Both the position numbers and the translations under genes were made by a program. A model generated the notes under the pieces. That model was not told the DNA's origin. It saw only the letters and a list, made by a program, of their open reading frames with translations, and ran no database searches. From contig JAJNNQ010000024.1 in assembly GCA_027886175.1 (NCBI GenBank), positions 7,796,001 to 7,860,000 on the forward strand: a DNA stretch of 64,000 nucleotides. Reading direction: 5' to 3'. Below are positions 12,775 to 24,564 of the stretch, in pieces. How positions within the stretch are numbered: the first letter of the stretch is position 1; the number at the start of each line of letters is the position of its first letter. The stretch is from Phylloscopus collybita (taxonomy: Eukaryota; Chordata; Aves; Passeriformes; Phylloscopidae).

Positions 12775-15367
12775 GTAAAATGAAACTTTGACTTTTTGAT
12801 TCAAAATGTCACTTTTTTTTTTCCTTTAAAACTGACCTACATTGCTCACATGGTAGAAAACTAATGTAAAATTAAGGTAAAATAAATCCAGACCACTCTG
12901 AGCTGAATAAAAATTTAAAATTTTCAAGAAAAGGTAAATTTTTCTTGCACTTATTTTCTTTACTTGTTTTGCCTGTCCCTGTTGATATTATGGTGGTATT
13001 ATTATTATTATTGTGTTTTCATATTTAAATTTCTTTTCCCCTTTTTTGCACTAACTTGGAAGATCTGTGCTTGTTTTATTGTTTTTTTGTTTGAGATTTT
13101 TCTTGGGAAGTATTTCTCTCTGCAGTTGTTTGAGGGTTTTTTTGTTTGGTTTTTTTTATGTTTGTTTGTTTTTCCTTGAATTTATTGGAACTCTTTGATT
13201 ACATATTCAAAAACTAGCACAAGAATTATGCTTTAACTTTAGGACAGTGCTGTCGCAAAATATTAGGTGCATGGTCTAGTCAAGTCATACACATCACCAC
13301 ATGCACATTGCAGCACAAGAAACCACTGAAAATGTCTGAGCTGCTGAATCTTGAATTCTCCAATGTGCTTGTTAAGTTTGAAATGGGTTCTTGGGAATTT
13401 CCCAATCAATTAAAAGACCAAAACAGCCTCACACTGAAGCAGAATGTTTAATGCTTCTGTCGGCAACGGGCGTTTGCCAACAGCCATCTTCACTACAGGC
13501 TAGGAAATGGCTCTTTTCAAGAACCACATTTCTTTTTATGATTTTAAAGTAGATACAAATATAGAAATACTTGATGGACTGCCAGGCAGTGAAGGAACCT
13601 AGATGAAAACTGGTTCCTAAACTAGAACTGCACAGGCACATAGTTTAGCTCAGTAAATTCACTGACAGTGAAGAGCTGTACTGAGTTTGATACCCAGTCT
13701 TCTGCTTTTTCTAGAACACTTTTTGATGAGAATATTTTTTGATAGTCCAGTTAGATTTGGTCCTGTAGGGTGCAAAGCTCGGGATCAGTAAAATACCACC
13801 CTTAGAAGAGAGAGCTTATTGCTTAAGCAGCAAGGCCAGGCAGGAAAACAAGTGTTCAGGTATGACCAAAGTTCTCTAAATAATTTAGTAGGATGATGGT
13901 GTATTTGGAAATCAAAATGTACAAATTATTGCACAGTAATAAGCAAGACTTGGAAAAGCTTTTAGAAAATGGAAGCAACAGGGTGATCTTTCTGTTTATG
14001 TGCTATTTGAGTACAAGCCTGATGCAAGTATAGAAACAACACTGAAGGCCACCTATTGAGGTTGGAATTAAAAGAAAAAATTGAAAAAGTAAGGGATTGT
14101 TGTAGTTATTCTTGCAGCTGATGAGCCACAACACACAATAAATGTGATATATTACTTTTAGTGGTTTAAATCACCATCCAGATTACACCCTTTATTAGGG
14201 TGCTACCCTTGTGAGAGCTGGAACTTAACATCAACACTTTTCCTCAGCTGACAGTGGAGTATGATTGGATTGTTAGACTGTTTTTTTAAATCCCCTGATT
14301 ATGAACAAGAACTGAATAAAATAACTGAAGCTTAACCAATAGACTCATAATCCCAAAAGCAAATCAAACTAAGCCAGTTAGACCAGACAAAATAGGTCTC
14401 ATCATTTGTGAGATGACCTATGGAGGAACACTGGAACTTCTTGAAAGTCACGGGCTGTTTGATGCTCTAAGTGTGCAGAACAAGACAAGAATCCCTGTGC
14501 AAAGCACTTGCCTCGTACACAGAGTGACAAACTGAGTTTATCAGGGCTGTGCTGTGGTTTTCTGAGTGGTGATGTAAATTCCAGGAATACTTGCTCCAAC
14601 TCCTCTTCCGCTGGAGAAAGCTGAGAGAGAAAAGTGAGAAAGCTGAGAGAGAAAAGTAAGAAAACAGTTTCTGCATTGCTTTGAAAATTGTAGGAAAACC
14701 CCCCAAAATATATTTGTTCCAATCTAAAGTAACATAATTCCTGTATGCTGCTAAGAGCATCTCACGGGCTTTTAGTTTAGTATGAGGCAGGAATGTTGTT
14801 GAAGCAAAGTCTCTACACAAGAGCTTCTGATTTATGGAAGATCAAAAGTTGTATCTCAAGGAGTTTTCAGCTAAATGAATTTGACTTTGACATAGCTAAT
14901 TTTAAAGCAGTAATCCAAAGCCTGATGTGAGTGAATGAGGAAAAAAAACGCTTTGTTCTTTGGAGAATGGAATTAATGAAGTCTAATTTTCTATCCATTG
15001 TGTCTCCTAGCAGGAGTCTTTGGGTCTAATCTTTTCACATACTTTAGGTATTTACAGTGTTGCTATCCTATAGACATACTGAAGTGTCTCATAATGGTTG
15101 AGTAGATACTGCATCCTTTTTCAAAGTGATGAAGCTAATTCAGTGTTTGCCCATTTCCCAAGAACATTGTAAATACTTAATGGCTTTAATACTCCTAATT
15201 TTCTTTCAAATGTGGCTGCAATTTTTAAACAGTTATTCAGAATTTAATAAAGAAGAGAAATAATAGGATGCAGGATAACAATATTGAATGCTACTAATTT
15301 TTCACGTTTTGGAACATGTAGACAGGCCAGATAGATAGGCCAAGACCATTGGTTAAACAAGACCAGG
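12775..15367. other. Single-copy DNA with a small G/T tract
   Basis: No gene is recognised. It includes (ATT)n near 12998-13012 and a G/T tract at 13134-13174. Frames at 14400-14820 on the - strand have no recognisable similarity. Confidence 0.5.
14617..14660 (+). repeat. Tandem duplication, 22 bp x 2
   Basis: Two adjacent copies of a purine-rich 22-mer (14617-14638 and 14639-14660) differ at one base, G to A in the 'aagtgag'/'aagtaag' end. This looks like a recent local slippage duplication. Confidence 0.9.
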
Positions 15368-15821
15368 TGCCAGGTCCTACTCTTGGCCACAACGGTCCCA
15401 TGCAGTGCTGTAGCCTGGGAAAAAAGTGTCTGGAAAGTGGCCCAGCAGAAAAGGATGTGGGATGGCGGGTCAGCATTGGCTGAATGTGAGCCAGCAGTGC
15501 CCAGCTGGGCAGGGAGGCCAAGGACATGCTGCCTGGATCAGCAGGGATGTGGCCAGAGGAGCAGGGCAGTGACCATCCCCCTGTACTGGGCACTGGTGAG
15601 GTCACAGCTCGAATCCTGCGTCCAGCTTTGGGCTCCTTGGTTCTGGAGGACATTGAGGTGCTGGAGCAGTTACAGAGAAGGGGAGGGGAAATGCTGAAGG
15701 GTCTGGAGCACAAGTCTGATGGGATCTGAGGAACAGCTGGGGGAGCTGGGGCTGTTTAGCCTGGAGAGAAGGAGGCTCAGGGGTGACCTCGTCGCTTTCT
15801 ATAACCCCCTGAAAGAAGGGT
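15368..15821 (+). mobile_element. CR1 LINE fragment: C-terminal end of ORF2, broken
   Basis: This is a + strand CR1 piece covering the end of the reverse-transcriptase ORF2. One frame (15383-15697) carries 'VTIPLYWALVRSQLESCVQL'. A second frame (15526-15729) carries '[20 protein letters not shown]' followed by EHKS. In the CR1 protein these are consecutive, so a frameshift near 15640 has split them. The next block, 'gggagctggggctgtttagc', is the usual CR1 continuation. It stops abruptly after 'ccctgaaagaagg' near 15821. The remaining 3' part and terminal repeats are missing, which is unusual because CR1 copies are normally 5'-truncated and keep their 3' end. Confidence 0.93.
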
Positions 15822-18800
15822 GTAGGGTAAATGGTGAGTGGACAACTAGAAATATATGACTGTGACTTAGGTGTCTGCAATACATGAACACTCAAAGAAC
15901 AGGAATGTAGAGAACAGCTTATTTTCCTCTGTAAGTTTACCTAAAATGTAATAAAAATAATATGCTTAACCACTATCACTAATCGGACTAGAGAGCATTG
16001 TGTTTTTTGGTTTATGAATTTCTTTTACATATATGGCTATAAATATTTTAATATTTTTAAGATTTGTAGTAACTTCATAGTTAAATCCATGGAGTTTTTT
16101 TTTGTTTATTATTTTTCTTATGTTAACCTTGCACAGCCCTATAGAGTTAAAAGTACAAACAGCAATACTTTGCTTACAAACTATCACAGAAAACAAAACA
16201 AAAAAAAATCATTAGGAAATTTAATATAGAAGAAATGAAGGACAGAGGCAGAGGGAATAAGAGGATCACCAGTTAATTAATGCTAAAAGTGACAAATAAC
16301 TACAGTGGCTGATGAATGGCATAATAATGATACAGATAGCCAAACTGTCTGAGCTTTCCAAGATAAATACTATGACAGTACTGAAAAATACAGCCTTTTC
16401 ATATTTACAATAGTTATAGCTGTTGCAGTGCTCAGTTACCTGCTTTTATATTCTTATTTTTCAAGTATTGAAACCGTATTTAAAGCCCACAAACCTTCTC
16501 ACGTGTTTTGCAATTAAAAGTGAGCAGCAGTCCCTCTTTACAATTATTGGCATATGTTTCTTCTCAACATCTCCTGAGACTCCACTTGGGAAAGTAGTTA
16601 ACACATTTATCTGTTTTGCTTATAGGTTAGCCTGAAATAGATGAGAAGTTCAGCCTCTTCTCTGAGTTGCTGAAGCTCTTCCTTATGGCTATGTGTGTGT
16701 ATGTAAGGAGTTATTAATTATTATTATTTTTTAAAAATCTGGTTATAGTTTTTTTTTTTTTTTACTTTTTATGTGTTTATATATTTGCTTGTGTGTTGGT
16801 GTGTCTTTCTAGTCTAGAACATGTGTAGTCTGGTCATGTGTAGGTGAGTGCTTGTTTCAGCACTGATCCTGTGAAGTATACCAGGAACTTTGAATGATAC
16901 CCAGGGCTGCCTGAGAGTAAATGAAAAATGAAAAGAAATACCATATCTTTCACATAAACCCTTTAACATCAGGCATTTATTCTGAGAGCACCAAGGCCCA
17001 AAGGTAATTTTCCCTCTGAGGGACATCACACAAATCTATCTCAGAATGGGACATCCAAATATTAGTAAACAGAGAAATCTCTAGTCTATGCTGAGAACTT
17101 CTGGATAAAACCACACCACTCAAGTAACATTTTAGTTACTCTGGGATAACTTCTTGCCTTCCACTTCTAAATGATGATTTTCTCTAATCTTCTGTAGACA
17201 AGTCCCAAAGAAACCTGTTATAAATGGGTATAATAGCTTTCTAAATATAATATTAGACATCCATGCCCAAACAACTGACCTGCATTTATTAGATGTGCTT
17301 TAGAGTAAAAAAATCCAGCCATCACTGCTAGTTTGCTGCTGCTAATTTTCCCAGTTATTTTGAGACACAGATTGCAGGCAGATTTAGGGAGCTGTTGAAA
17401 TAGTTCTGTATGACTGCTAATGTCATGTTTTCATATGTATGACTTGTTTTATTTGGTAGCTGCTGTGGAATGGGGAAAAAAGAAATCATCATAAGGGCAT
17501 TACTCAAATTTGCAGGATATTCCAATTAAATTTTATTTTCACCAATTTTTTTTTAGTTTTTATTCCCTGCCAACCCAAGTTTCTAAAATGTAAATATCTG
17601 TGTGTGGATCAGTAAGCATAATAGCCCAAGCTCAATCCCCAAATATTACAATTCAATTTTGTAATTGAATGAGTTACATTGGGGTTGCATGTCTTCTACT
17701 CTGTGCTGTGTAAGCAGATGCATCTTGTTCTCTATTATATGAAATTGCTTCCTTTCTGTTTCATTTAAGAGTAATTTTTCTCAAGTATTCTTGCCTATGA
17801 ATTCAGAACAATTCCCACAAACTGACACCTTTTAAGCAGCAATATCTTTTACATGCCCTTAAGTTTTATCACTTCAGTAGAAATACCCAAGAACTGATGA
17901 TATGCAGTTCTAAATTTTTTTAGAATTTATTTTATTATTTTTTTTATATATTTTTGTAACACTGGTCAAAATTAACTTTCAGTTTTGGTTTCCCAGTGAG
18001 ACAACCAATTTGTCTTTTCAGGCTGTTTGGGGATTATTTAGTTTTTAGGTTAGTTGACTGCATAGATTCTCTTGCTGGCAGATGATGCTGTGACTACTCA
18101 GTAGTTCTGCAAATCAGGTACTCAGGAATAAACAGAAATTGGTTTAGTAAGTTACTTTTGTCACATCACAGTTTCACTTGGAAGCTTCTCACTATTGGCT
18201 GAAATAAATATATATTTAGATGTATTCTCTTTAACAGAGGGATGGCAAAGCAGTTCAATCCTTTGGCCCCCCACTGGGACATAAAAAATGGGGTCTAAAA
18301 AAAAATGGGAAGAGGGAGAAAAGCAGAAGCTGACAGTAGAGATCCCTACAGGAGCAAGACTAACTGCCTTCCAGTTTCCTCTCTTTTCCTCTTTCTTGTA
18401 CTACCCAGATCCTCATTTTGCTGTTGGTAGGTGGCAAGCAGGGACTGAGCCCAAGGACACTGGAGTGTCTCTTGCAATTAGAGGCAGGGAGTAAGAATAT
18501 GCTGTGAAGAGATAAAACGAAGTTTTAATTTAGGAGACAGGCTGTATTTCTGACAGATGGACCATCCTTCTGAACCATATAGCCTCCAGCCCCATCCTGC
18601 CAGTGAGGAACACATCAGCCTGAAAGATTAAAGTTCAGCAAAATTATAGGCCACCAAAATCAGGGCTTTATAATGGGAACTGCCATCTGACTTGAATAAT
18701 AGTCCCATTCATAATACTTATACTGGATCTTAATCTCACTTAAAGTGAAATTACTCCAGAGACTTAAAATAGGAGTATTTGTAATTTAAATGTCTTCTGA

Positions 18801-20979
18801 AACTCTTTACACCTTGGATATAGGGTACAAAGATGAGGTATGTGTGCTCACTACATACGTGTCCGGATATGTGTACAATTATCTTTATATCAATATATAT
18901 TTTCTTTTTTTTAATACGTAGATATTATCATACAGACAATTTTGAAACCAAGGGGCATAATGATTATTTTCTTCTTTAATTATTCCTAACATATTTTTAA
19001 AAATATCTGACAAAACATTATTTTCTGTTCCCCTTTCCACTGGCAAATATAAAATAGAGGGGAGAGTTAAAAGGAGAGAAAAAAGAAGAGAAAAAGAAAA
19101 AATGCAAGTAATAAAAAGAAAACCATTTTTATAGTCAACTGTAGAGGCAAAAAAAAACCAACAAAAAACCCTCAGATAAAATTAAATATTTCTCTCTAGA
19201 AAAGTATTCTATTGAAAGGACTATAAGGCATCCATGCAGCCATCTTTGTTTTATGACCAGGGCTACCAAATAATTTCTGTGCTCAGGACTGAGCACTAGA
19301 AACACCAAATTGAATTTTCTCAGGGCTAAAAACTTTTATTATTTTCAGCATACACTTATACCATTACTCATAAATTTGCTATTGGAGACACGCTGGCAGT
19401 GATCTCTCAGCGGGATACAGAATTTCATGCTACTTATGCAGTGCTGGTCATAGATTCTCCTCTTCAGCAAAAGCTCATCAGTTTCTGCAAATTATCATTG
19501 CTCTTGCAGGTAGAACTTTATTATAGATGATGCACATATGCCAGGCTCATCCAGTATTATAACAGTTTCTGTCACCTTCATCCAAACAACATCTGGCAGC
19601 AGTCCCCAAAGTGACATCTCAGACATGGAAGCAGAACTAATATGAAGAAAAATATGGTGGCAGTGACAATACAACCAGAGAACAACTTCCTCCCCAATTA
19701 AGTCAACATGCTGCCATCCTTCAGTGTCTCAGGAGGCCCACCTCTTTCCCACCAGTCTGTTTTCTCTTATCTAGCTTGCAGCAGTCCTGTTTTCCACAGT
19801 GTTCTAGGTCAACTCCTCTCCATGAGAGAGGATGACAAAGGTCGAACACAGCTTTTTGAACCTGACATCCAAGACTCAGGTGAAGGTACTCACCTATGAA
19901 TTTGGAAGGTCCTGTGCACAAGCATGTTCTTTCTCTGTGTTCAACGTTCTGTGAACTGAACTCAATGCAACATCACTTCAAAGTCCTCTTAAGCAGAAAA
20001 CTTACTTTCACCCACTACAATGTCAGATTGTATTGTTTCGTGTCACTACTTAGGTAGTTTTCTTGAAAGGGTTCACTTAAATTGACTCAAACCATAAAAA
20101 GTAAGGAAAAAAATCATTGTTTTATTAGATGCTTGAATGTAATTTTATGGTATTAATATATTGTTCTTAATTAATAAACCTTAATTTTGAATATAAATGC
20201 AAATTTAAAGAAATTCTGACAAAGATTTCCAGAGGAAGGAAGTTTAAAGAATTTTAAATCTCAAATATTTTTGCTGAGAAATTCAAATGTACCTATTGCA
20301 CAGTTGTGTTTTGAGATTGTTATTAATGTCACTAAAAGCACTAAAAATTTCAGAGCCAAACAGGTTGTAGACTTTACCTTGTCACTGTTTACCTACTAAA
20401 CAGAAGAGGAAACTTTATTAAAGAGCTTCAGAGTATTGCACAGACAGGTTTCCCACAGTAAGACATCACTATCTGGATCATAGATCTGTATCACACTCAG
20501 CAGCAGCAGACCCATTGAGTCACTTACCCTTCATGGCTTATGTAATTCTTATGCATTAAAAACAGTGTTATTTTCCCTAATCTGAAGGATTTAGACATAG
20601 ATTATCTATCATTTCTTATGGGGCTTCTTTATGTTTTCAGTGAGGCTTTTTTGAGTCTTGATATAGCAAATTTATCTCAGAATTCTTTTTGCCCTCCCTT
20701 TTTCCCCCTCGTCTCTTCCTCCAGCGTGGGTTTCTGCAGTTTTAATATTTCTGTTTTGCTTTTTCTATGCTTCTTCCTTAATCACTACACTTCTCTTTTC
20801 CTTGCAAGCCACTTGCATGCATCTTCTGTAACTTCCTATATAAAAACCAGAAACATTCCAACATATCGGGAAGAACGATAAATATTTTAAAAGCCACAGG
20901 TCATACTCAGCATTGCCACAAACCAAAGTAATATTAATAATTTAAAAGCTTCTGTTGTCATTGTTGATTTCAGTTAAAT
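15822..20979. other. Single-copy AT-rich DNA, nothing recognised
   Basis: About 5 kb without a recognisable gene or transposon. A T15 run lies at 16749-16763. A small hairpin lies at 17651-17670, with 8-bp arms 'attcaatt' and 'aattgaat'. The ORFs here are all below 80 codons and unrecognised. Confidence 0.5.
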
Positions 20980-21167
20980 GTAAGAAGAAAATTCTTTGCA
21001 GAGGTTGCCCAGAGAAATGTTGCCCTGTTCCTGGATGTATTCAAAGCCAGGTTGGATGGGACTCTGAGCAACCTGGGATAGTGGAGGGTGTCCCTGCCCA
21101 CAGCAGGGGGTTGGGATGAGATGATGCTTAAGATCCCTTCCAACCCGAATCTTTCCATGATTCTATG
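20980..21167 (+). mobile_element. CR1 LINE, short 3' end
   Basis: A strongly 5'-truncated CR1 of about 190 bp with an intact 3' terminus. It runs from 'aattctttgcagaggttgcc' through the 'gttggatgggactctgagca' block to 'gatcccttccaacccg' and the terminal octamer 'ttccatgattctatgg'. This is the standard form of a 5'-truncated CR1 insertion in + orientation. Confidence 0.93.
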
Positions 21168-22918
21168 GTTATCGTTATCAGAGGCAACCTTGAGAAACTC
21201 CCCTTATACACTAAACAGTTTTTAATTACTTCCCTGCTGCAAACATTGGAATTCACCCTGTCTCCTCTTTGTTTACTATCCTGCCCCCAAGGGACCAAGG
21301 AAAGGAGAATGCACAATCAGTTTCCATCCTTACAGCTTTCTGCACAAGCACTTATATCCATTTGGAGGAAAAAGAATTGTAGCATACTTAATACTTTAGG
21401 GGTCTGAATCAGGTTGCTATCTTGTGTGTATTTAAGCATCAAAGAAGTCAGAAATGGAAGAAAACTATCAGAATTTATCCTCTGGACACAACCTTTGTAA
21501 ATGCAGCAAATTCTTCTCCAAGAGAGGCTGCAAATAGAAGGCAACAACAACTGAAACTTCATCATTACTTTCCCAAGAACTAAATGCAGAGGTTGAATAA
21601 CTTTACAATTACTTCAGTGGCGCCCTGCAACCTCCAGTCTTCATCACTTTGTTTGCATGCCACCATCTTTTCTGATGCAGACACTTCTGACAGTGCCCTG
21701 TCCTCCAGCCAGGTGCTTTCCCTCCACCTGTGGCTCTTTCCCATGTGGGAAATATCTTCCAACATGATGAGCCCAACAGAGAAGCAGAATGTTGTTACAG
21801 ATCTGGAAGCTTTTAGTCAGGTTTCTGATGAGAAAACGAAAGATAGATCTTCCCAAAGTTCCCAAGTGCTAGCAGAGGAAATGTAGAGGATTTGCCTACA
21901 GATTTGTACTCAGTTGCTGAGCCTGGTTGTTATCACTGGACTTGCTCTTTGGCTCAGGTAGTGTGGGACAATCCCTTATGGTGGGGCCTCAGTGTAGAAA
22001 CCAGTGTGAGTTATCAGCAAGCAACTGCTCTGCTGAAGGTGTAATACAGGCAGGATTTGGCAGGTGCCTTTAGATATATATAATATTTCTCATGACTGAG
22101 GAGGAAAGATCGAGTTATGAATTATAGTAGCTGAAATAACTGCTTCTCTTCATGAAAATGCTCAAAAAATAATTCAAATTCTGTTTCTTGCAAAGAAGGC
22201 CAGAAACACTGTGTTCCTATATAGAGTAATATAAAACTGATTTTATCTGCAACTACTCTTGGTGGCACTGATCAATTAAAGTCAGCAGCACAAAAGTTTG
22301 GAAATGCAGCTGCAAGGCACTGACTCAAGGATTTTGACTTCTGTCCCTCTATCATCAGCAGGGAAGTATTCCCTGGGCATAGTCCCACTGCCAGGCGTAG
22401 CAACTTGCAGACAGAAATATCAGTTTTACAGAACTGCTGGAGCATGAAGTGGCTGGAAGCAGTATCTATCCATGAGGGAAATGCAGATCCCTGTAACAGA
22501 CTAGGGAGGAAGCAGTGCTCAGGATCCTCTGGGGTGGGGGAGCATGGGAGATTCCAAGGTTAAACATCAGAGTTTGACACAATCTTACCTGGCACAACAG
22601 GGATTCCTGTGAGGGACATGTGGATGGTCAAGAAGGGATTTCTGAATGCACGGAGGAGAGGCCTTAGGCTCTGTAGGAGGATGTTATACTTCAGGTCTTG
22701 GGGTCTGCCCCGAGATGAGACCTGAGACTCTGTTGAGATGGATGCAATTTACCACTGAATTGACATTGACATTTGTGTATATGTGACATTTCTGCCTTGT
22801 GAAGGACTTCTACGTATCTGTCCCATGGCTAAAGTGTCTCTTTTCCATTATGTCCTTATCTGTGGGTAAGAATTTTTGGTGTGGTTGTCAGGAGCACCAA
22901 GAATAACATGAGTTGCTG
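21168..22918. other. Single-copy DNA, nothing recognised
   Basis: Somewhat GC-richer than the surrounding region. The + frame at 21584-21886 (100 codons, Ser/Thr-rich) has no recognisable domain and no splice context I would defend. Confidence 0.45.
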
Positions 22919-23001
22919 GTTTGTGGGTTTGTGTTTGGTTGTTTTATTTTTTTATTATTATTTTTGTTGTTGTTGTTGTTTTGGTTGGTTGTTTTTTTTT
23001 T
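22919..23001 (+). repeat. G/T tract with (TTG)n
   Basis: G/T-rich low-complexity sequence with a (TTG)5-like run near 22965-22980, followed by GGTTGG and T10. Confidence 0.9.
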
Positions 23002-23247
23002 CTGATTTGTTTTCTCTTTTATCACTCTCACATGTGCAGCCCTCATAGTTCCTGGTGGGTATTCTTGGATCTTTGTTCCATAAGCATTTTAAATGAGCCT
23101 GGAGAAGAGCCTGGACACAGAGGCATTCTTGGTGTCGGCAGTAAGAATATAGCCCCTTGGTGGGATTTGGCATGATGATGTCCTGTTTTATATTGCACAG
23201 GAATATGAAGCATTCTGATTATATGGAGTTAATAACCAGGAATAATG

Positions 23248-23251
<4 letters not shown>
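23002..23251. other. Single-copy DNA between two low-complexity tracts
   Basis: About 250 bp of mixed sequence with no recognised feature. Confidence 0.45.
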
Positions 23252-23292
<41 letters not shown>

Positions 23293-23465
23293 TTTTTTTT
23301 TTTTTTTTTTTGGTTTTTTTTTTTTTTGTTTTTTTTTGTTTTGTTTTGTTTTTTGTTTTTTTTGTTTTGTTTTTTTTTTTTGGTTTTTTTTGTTTTGTTT
23401 TTTTTTTTGTTTGTTTTGTTTTGTTTTTTTGTTTTGTTTTGTTTTGTTTTGTTTTGTTTTGTTTT
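23252..23465 (+). repeat. (TC)17, T23 and (TTTTG)n compound microsatellite
   Basis: A perfect (TC)n run (23253-23287) leads into T23 (23289-23311), then T14, then T/G sequence ending in a clean (TTTTG)n run (about 23422-23465). The first 60 bases are pure pyrimidine except one G, the mirror-symmetric kind of sequence able to form triplex DNA. The frames that stay open across it are low-complexity artefacts. Confidence 0.95.
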
Positions 23466-24165
23466 AATAGCATTGACAGTCTTCCTTAGGTTCTCCTCTT
23501 CCACTCAATAAAATGCTGTCAGACCACTTGGATGTAAGAAGTACCTCTAGATACTAGAGGTATCTAGACTAGAATGATCCAGCATTTTTAAGACTTTGGA
23601 AGCTTACAGTTTTCTTTCTTAGGACAAGAAAATTAACAACAATTAAGGTTCAGATGAGTGAGACTTGGCTCTGAAAGCTAAAAATGTAAATAAAATAACC
23701 TTCAAACCTAAACCTTACAAAACTTCAGCAATTAGATATGCTTTGGGCATATAGTTTTGCCACAGAGCCTATGCTTTGGCATCAGCCAAGGAAGCTTGAT
23801 GAGCTGACTGCTGAGCAAATTGGTTTGTATAAGTTTTTTACTTTGATGTCACCCTATTCAGCTAAGGGTGCTAACCTGTTCACAGTTTCAGTCCTGCAAA
23901 CAGGAGGCTGAATCGATCCATAGACCTTATTTTGATTGATAAAGGCCCTGGAAGGTAAGGATGAGTTTGTCCTTATGAATGTCTTTGATGTGAAAATCAG
24001 TCTGGTAAGCAAAGAGTGCAGGGTCAGCAAATTCAAGCAGTTTAGGTTTGGCATCAACTGAACTTGCTAGAAGTGACAGTCAAGTGATCTTATCAAGGTT
24101 TTTACTTTGGTTTTGATACTCCTGTAATTGAGCATCTTTCTCTTCTGCCACCTGTCTAACTTCTA
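23466..24165. other. Single-copy DNA with a small overlapping hairpin
   Basis: No gene is recognised. A pair of overlapping inverted repeats lies at 23542-23568 and is listed separately. Confidence 0.5.
23542..23568. repeat. Two overlapping, mutually exclusive perfect hairpins
   Basis: The arms 'tacctcta' (23542-23549) and 'tagaggta' (23555-23562) pair over 8 bases with a 5-base loop. The arms 'tctagatac' (23546-23554) and 'gtatctaga' (23560-23568) pair over 9 bases with a 5-base loop. Both use the same bases, so only one can form at a time. It may be chance in AT-rich DNA. Confidence 0.7.
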
Positions 24166-24197
24166 GGTTTTTTGTTTTGTTTTGTTTTGTTTTTTGT
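24166..24197 (+). repeat. (TTTTG)n microsatellite
   Basis: Short, clean (TTTTG)n run, of the same unit as the tracts at 23.4 and 24.5 kb. Confidence 0.9.
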
Positions 24198-24415
24198 CAT
24201 TTCTAGTTCAGGTTTACTTCTTTTTTGGGAAGAAAACCAAAACTTACCCCTTAGTGAACTAAAGGTAAATTGGAGGATTAAGAGTATAATAATCTAATAG
24301 TATCCTAATTAATTTTAGGTTTTGGAAAGCTTCTGCTTTGCTGCTTTGATTGATTTTTTTTTTTCACACAATTTAAAACATCTTGAGGTTATATATATAT
24401 TTGTAAAGTGGAGTA

Positions 24416-24519
24416 GGTTTTGGTTTTTTGTTTTTGTTTGTTTTGTTTTGGGCTTTTGTTTGGGTTTTTTTGTTTGTTATGTTTTGTGGGTTTTTTTTTT
24501 TTTGTTTTGTTTTGTTTTG

Positions 24520-24550
<31 letters not shown>

Positions 24551-24564
24551 CTTTTCTTTTTCTT
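24416..24564 (+). repeat. G/T tract ending in (TTTTG)n
   Basis: Mixed G/T sequence followed by about nine TTTTG units (near 24503-24548) and a T/C tail. The translated frames on both strands are low-complexity artefacts. Confidence 0.95.

Noticed and set aside
15294..15895. Cluster of frames on both strands, up to 139 codons
   Set aside because: The + frames are broken CR1 ORF2 remnants and the - frames are their shadows.
23157..23511. Frames of 84-110 codons on both strands, Phe-rich on + and Lys/Asn/Thr-rich on -
   Set aside because: Translation of (TC)n, T and (TTTTG)n microsatellites.
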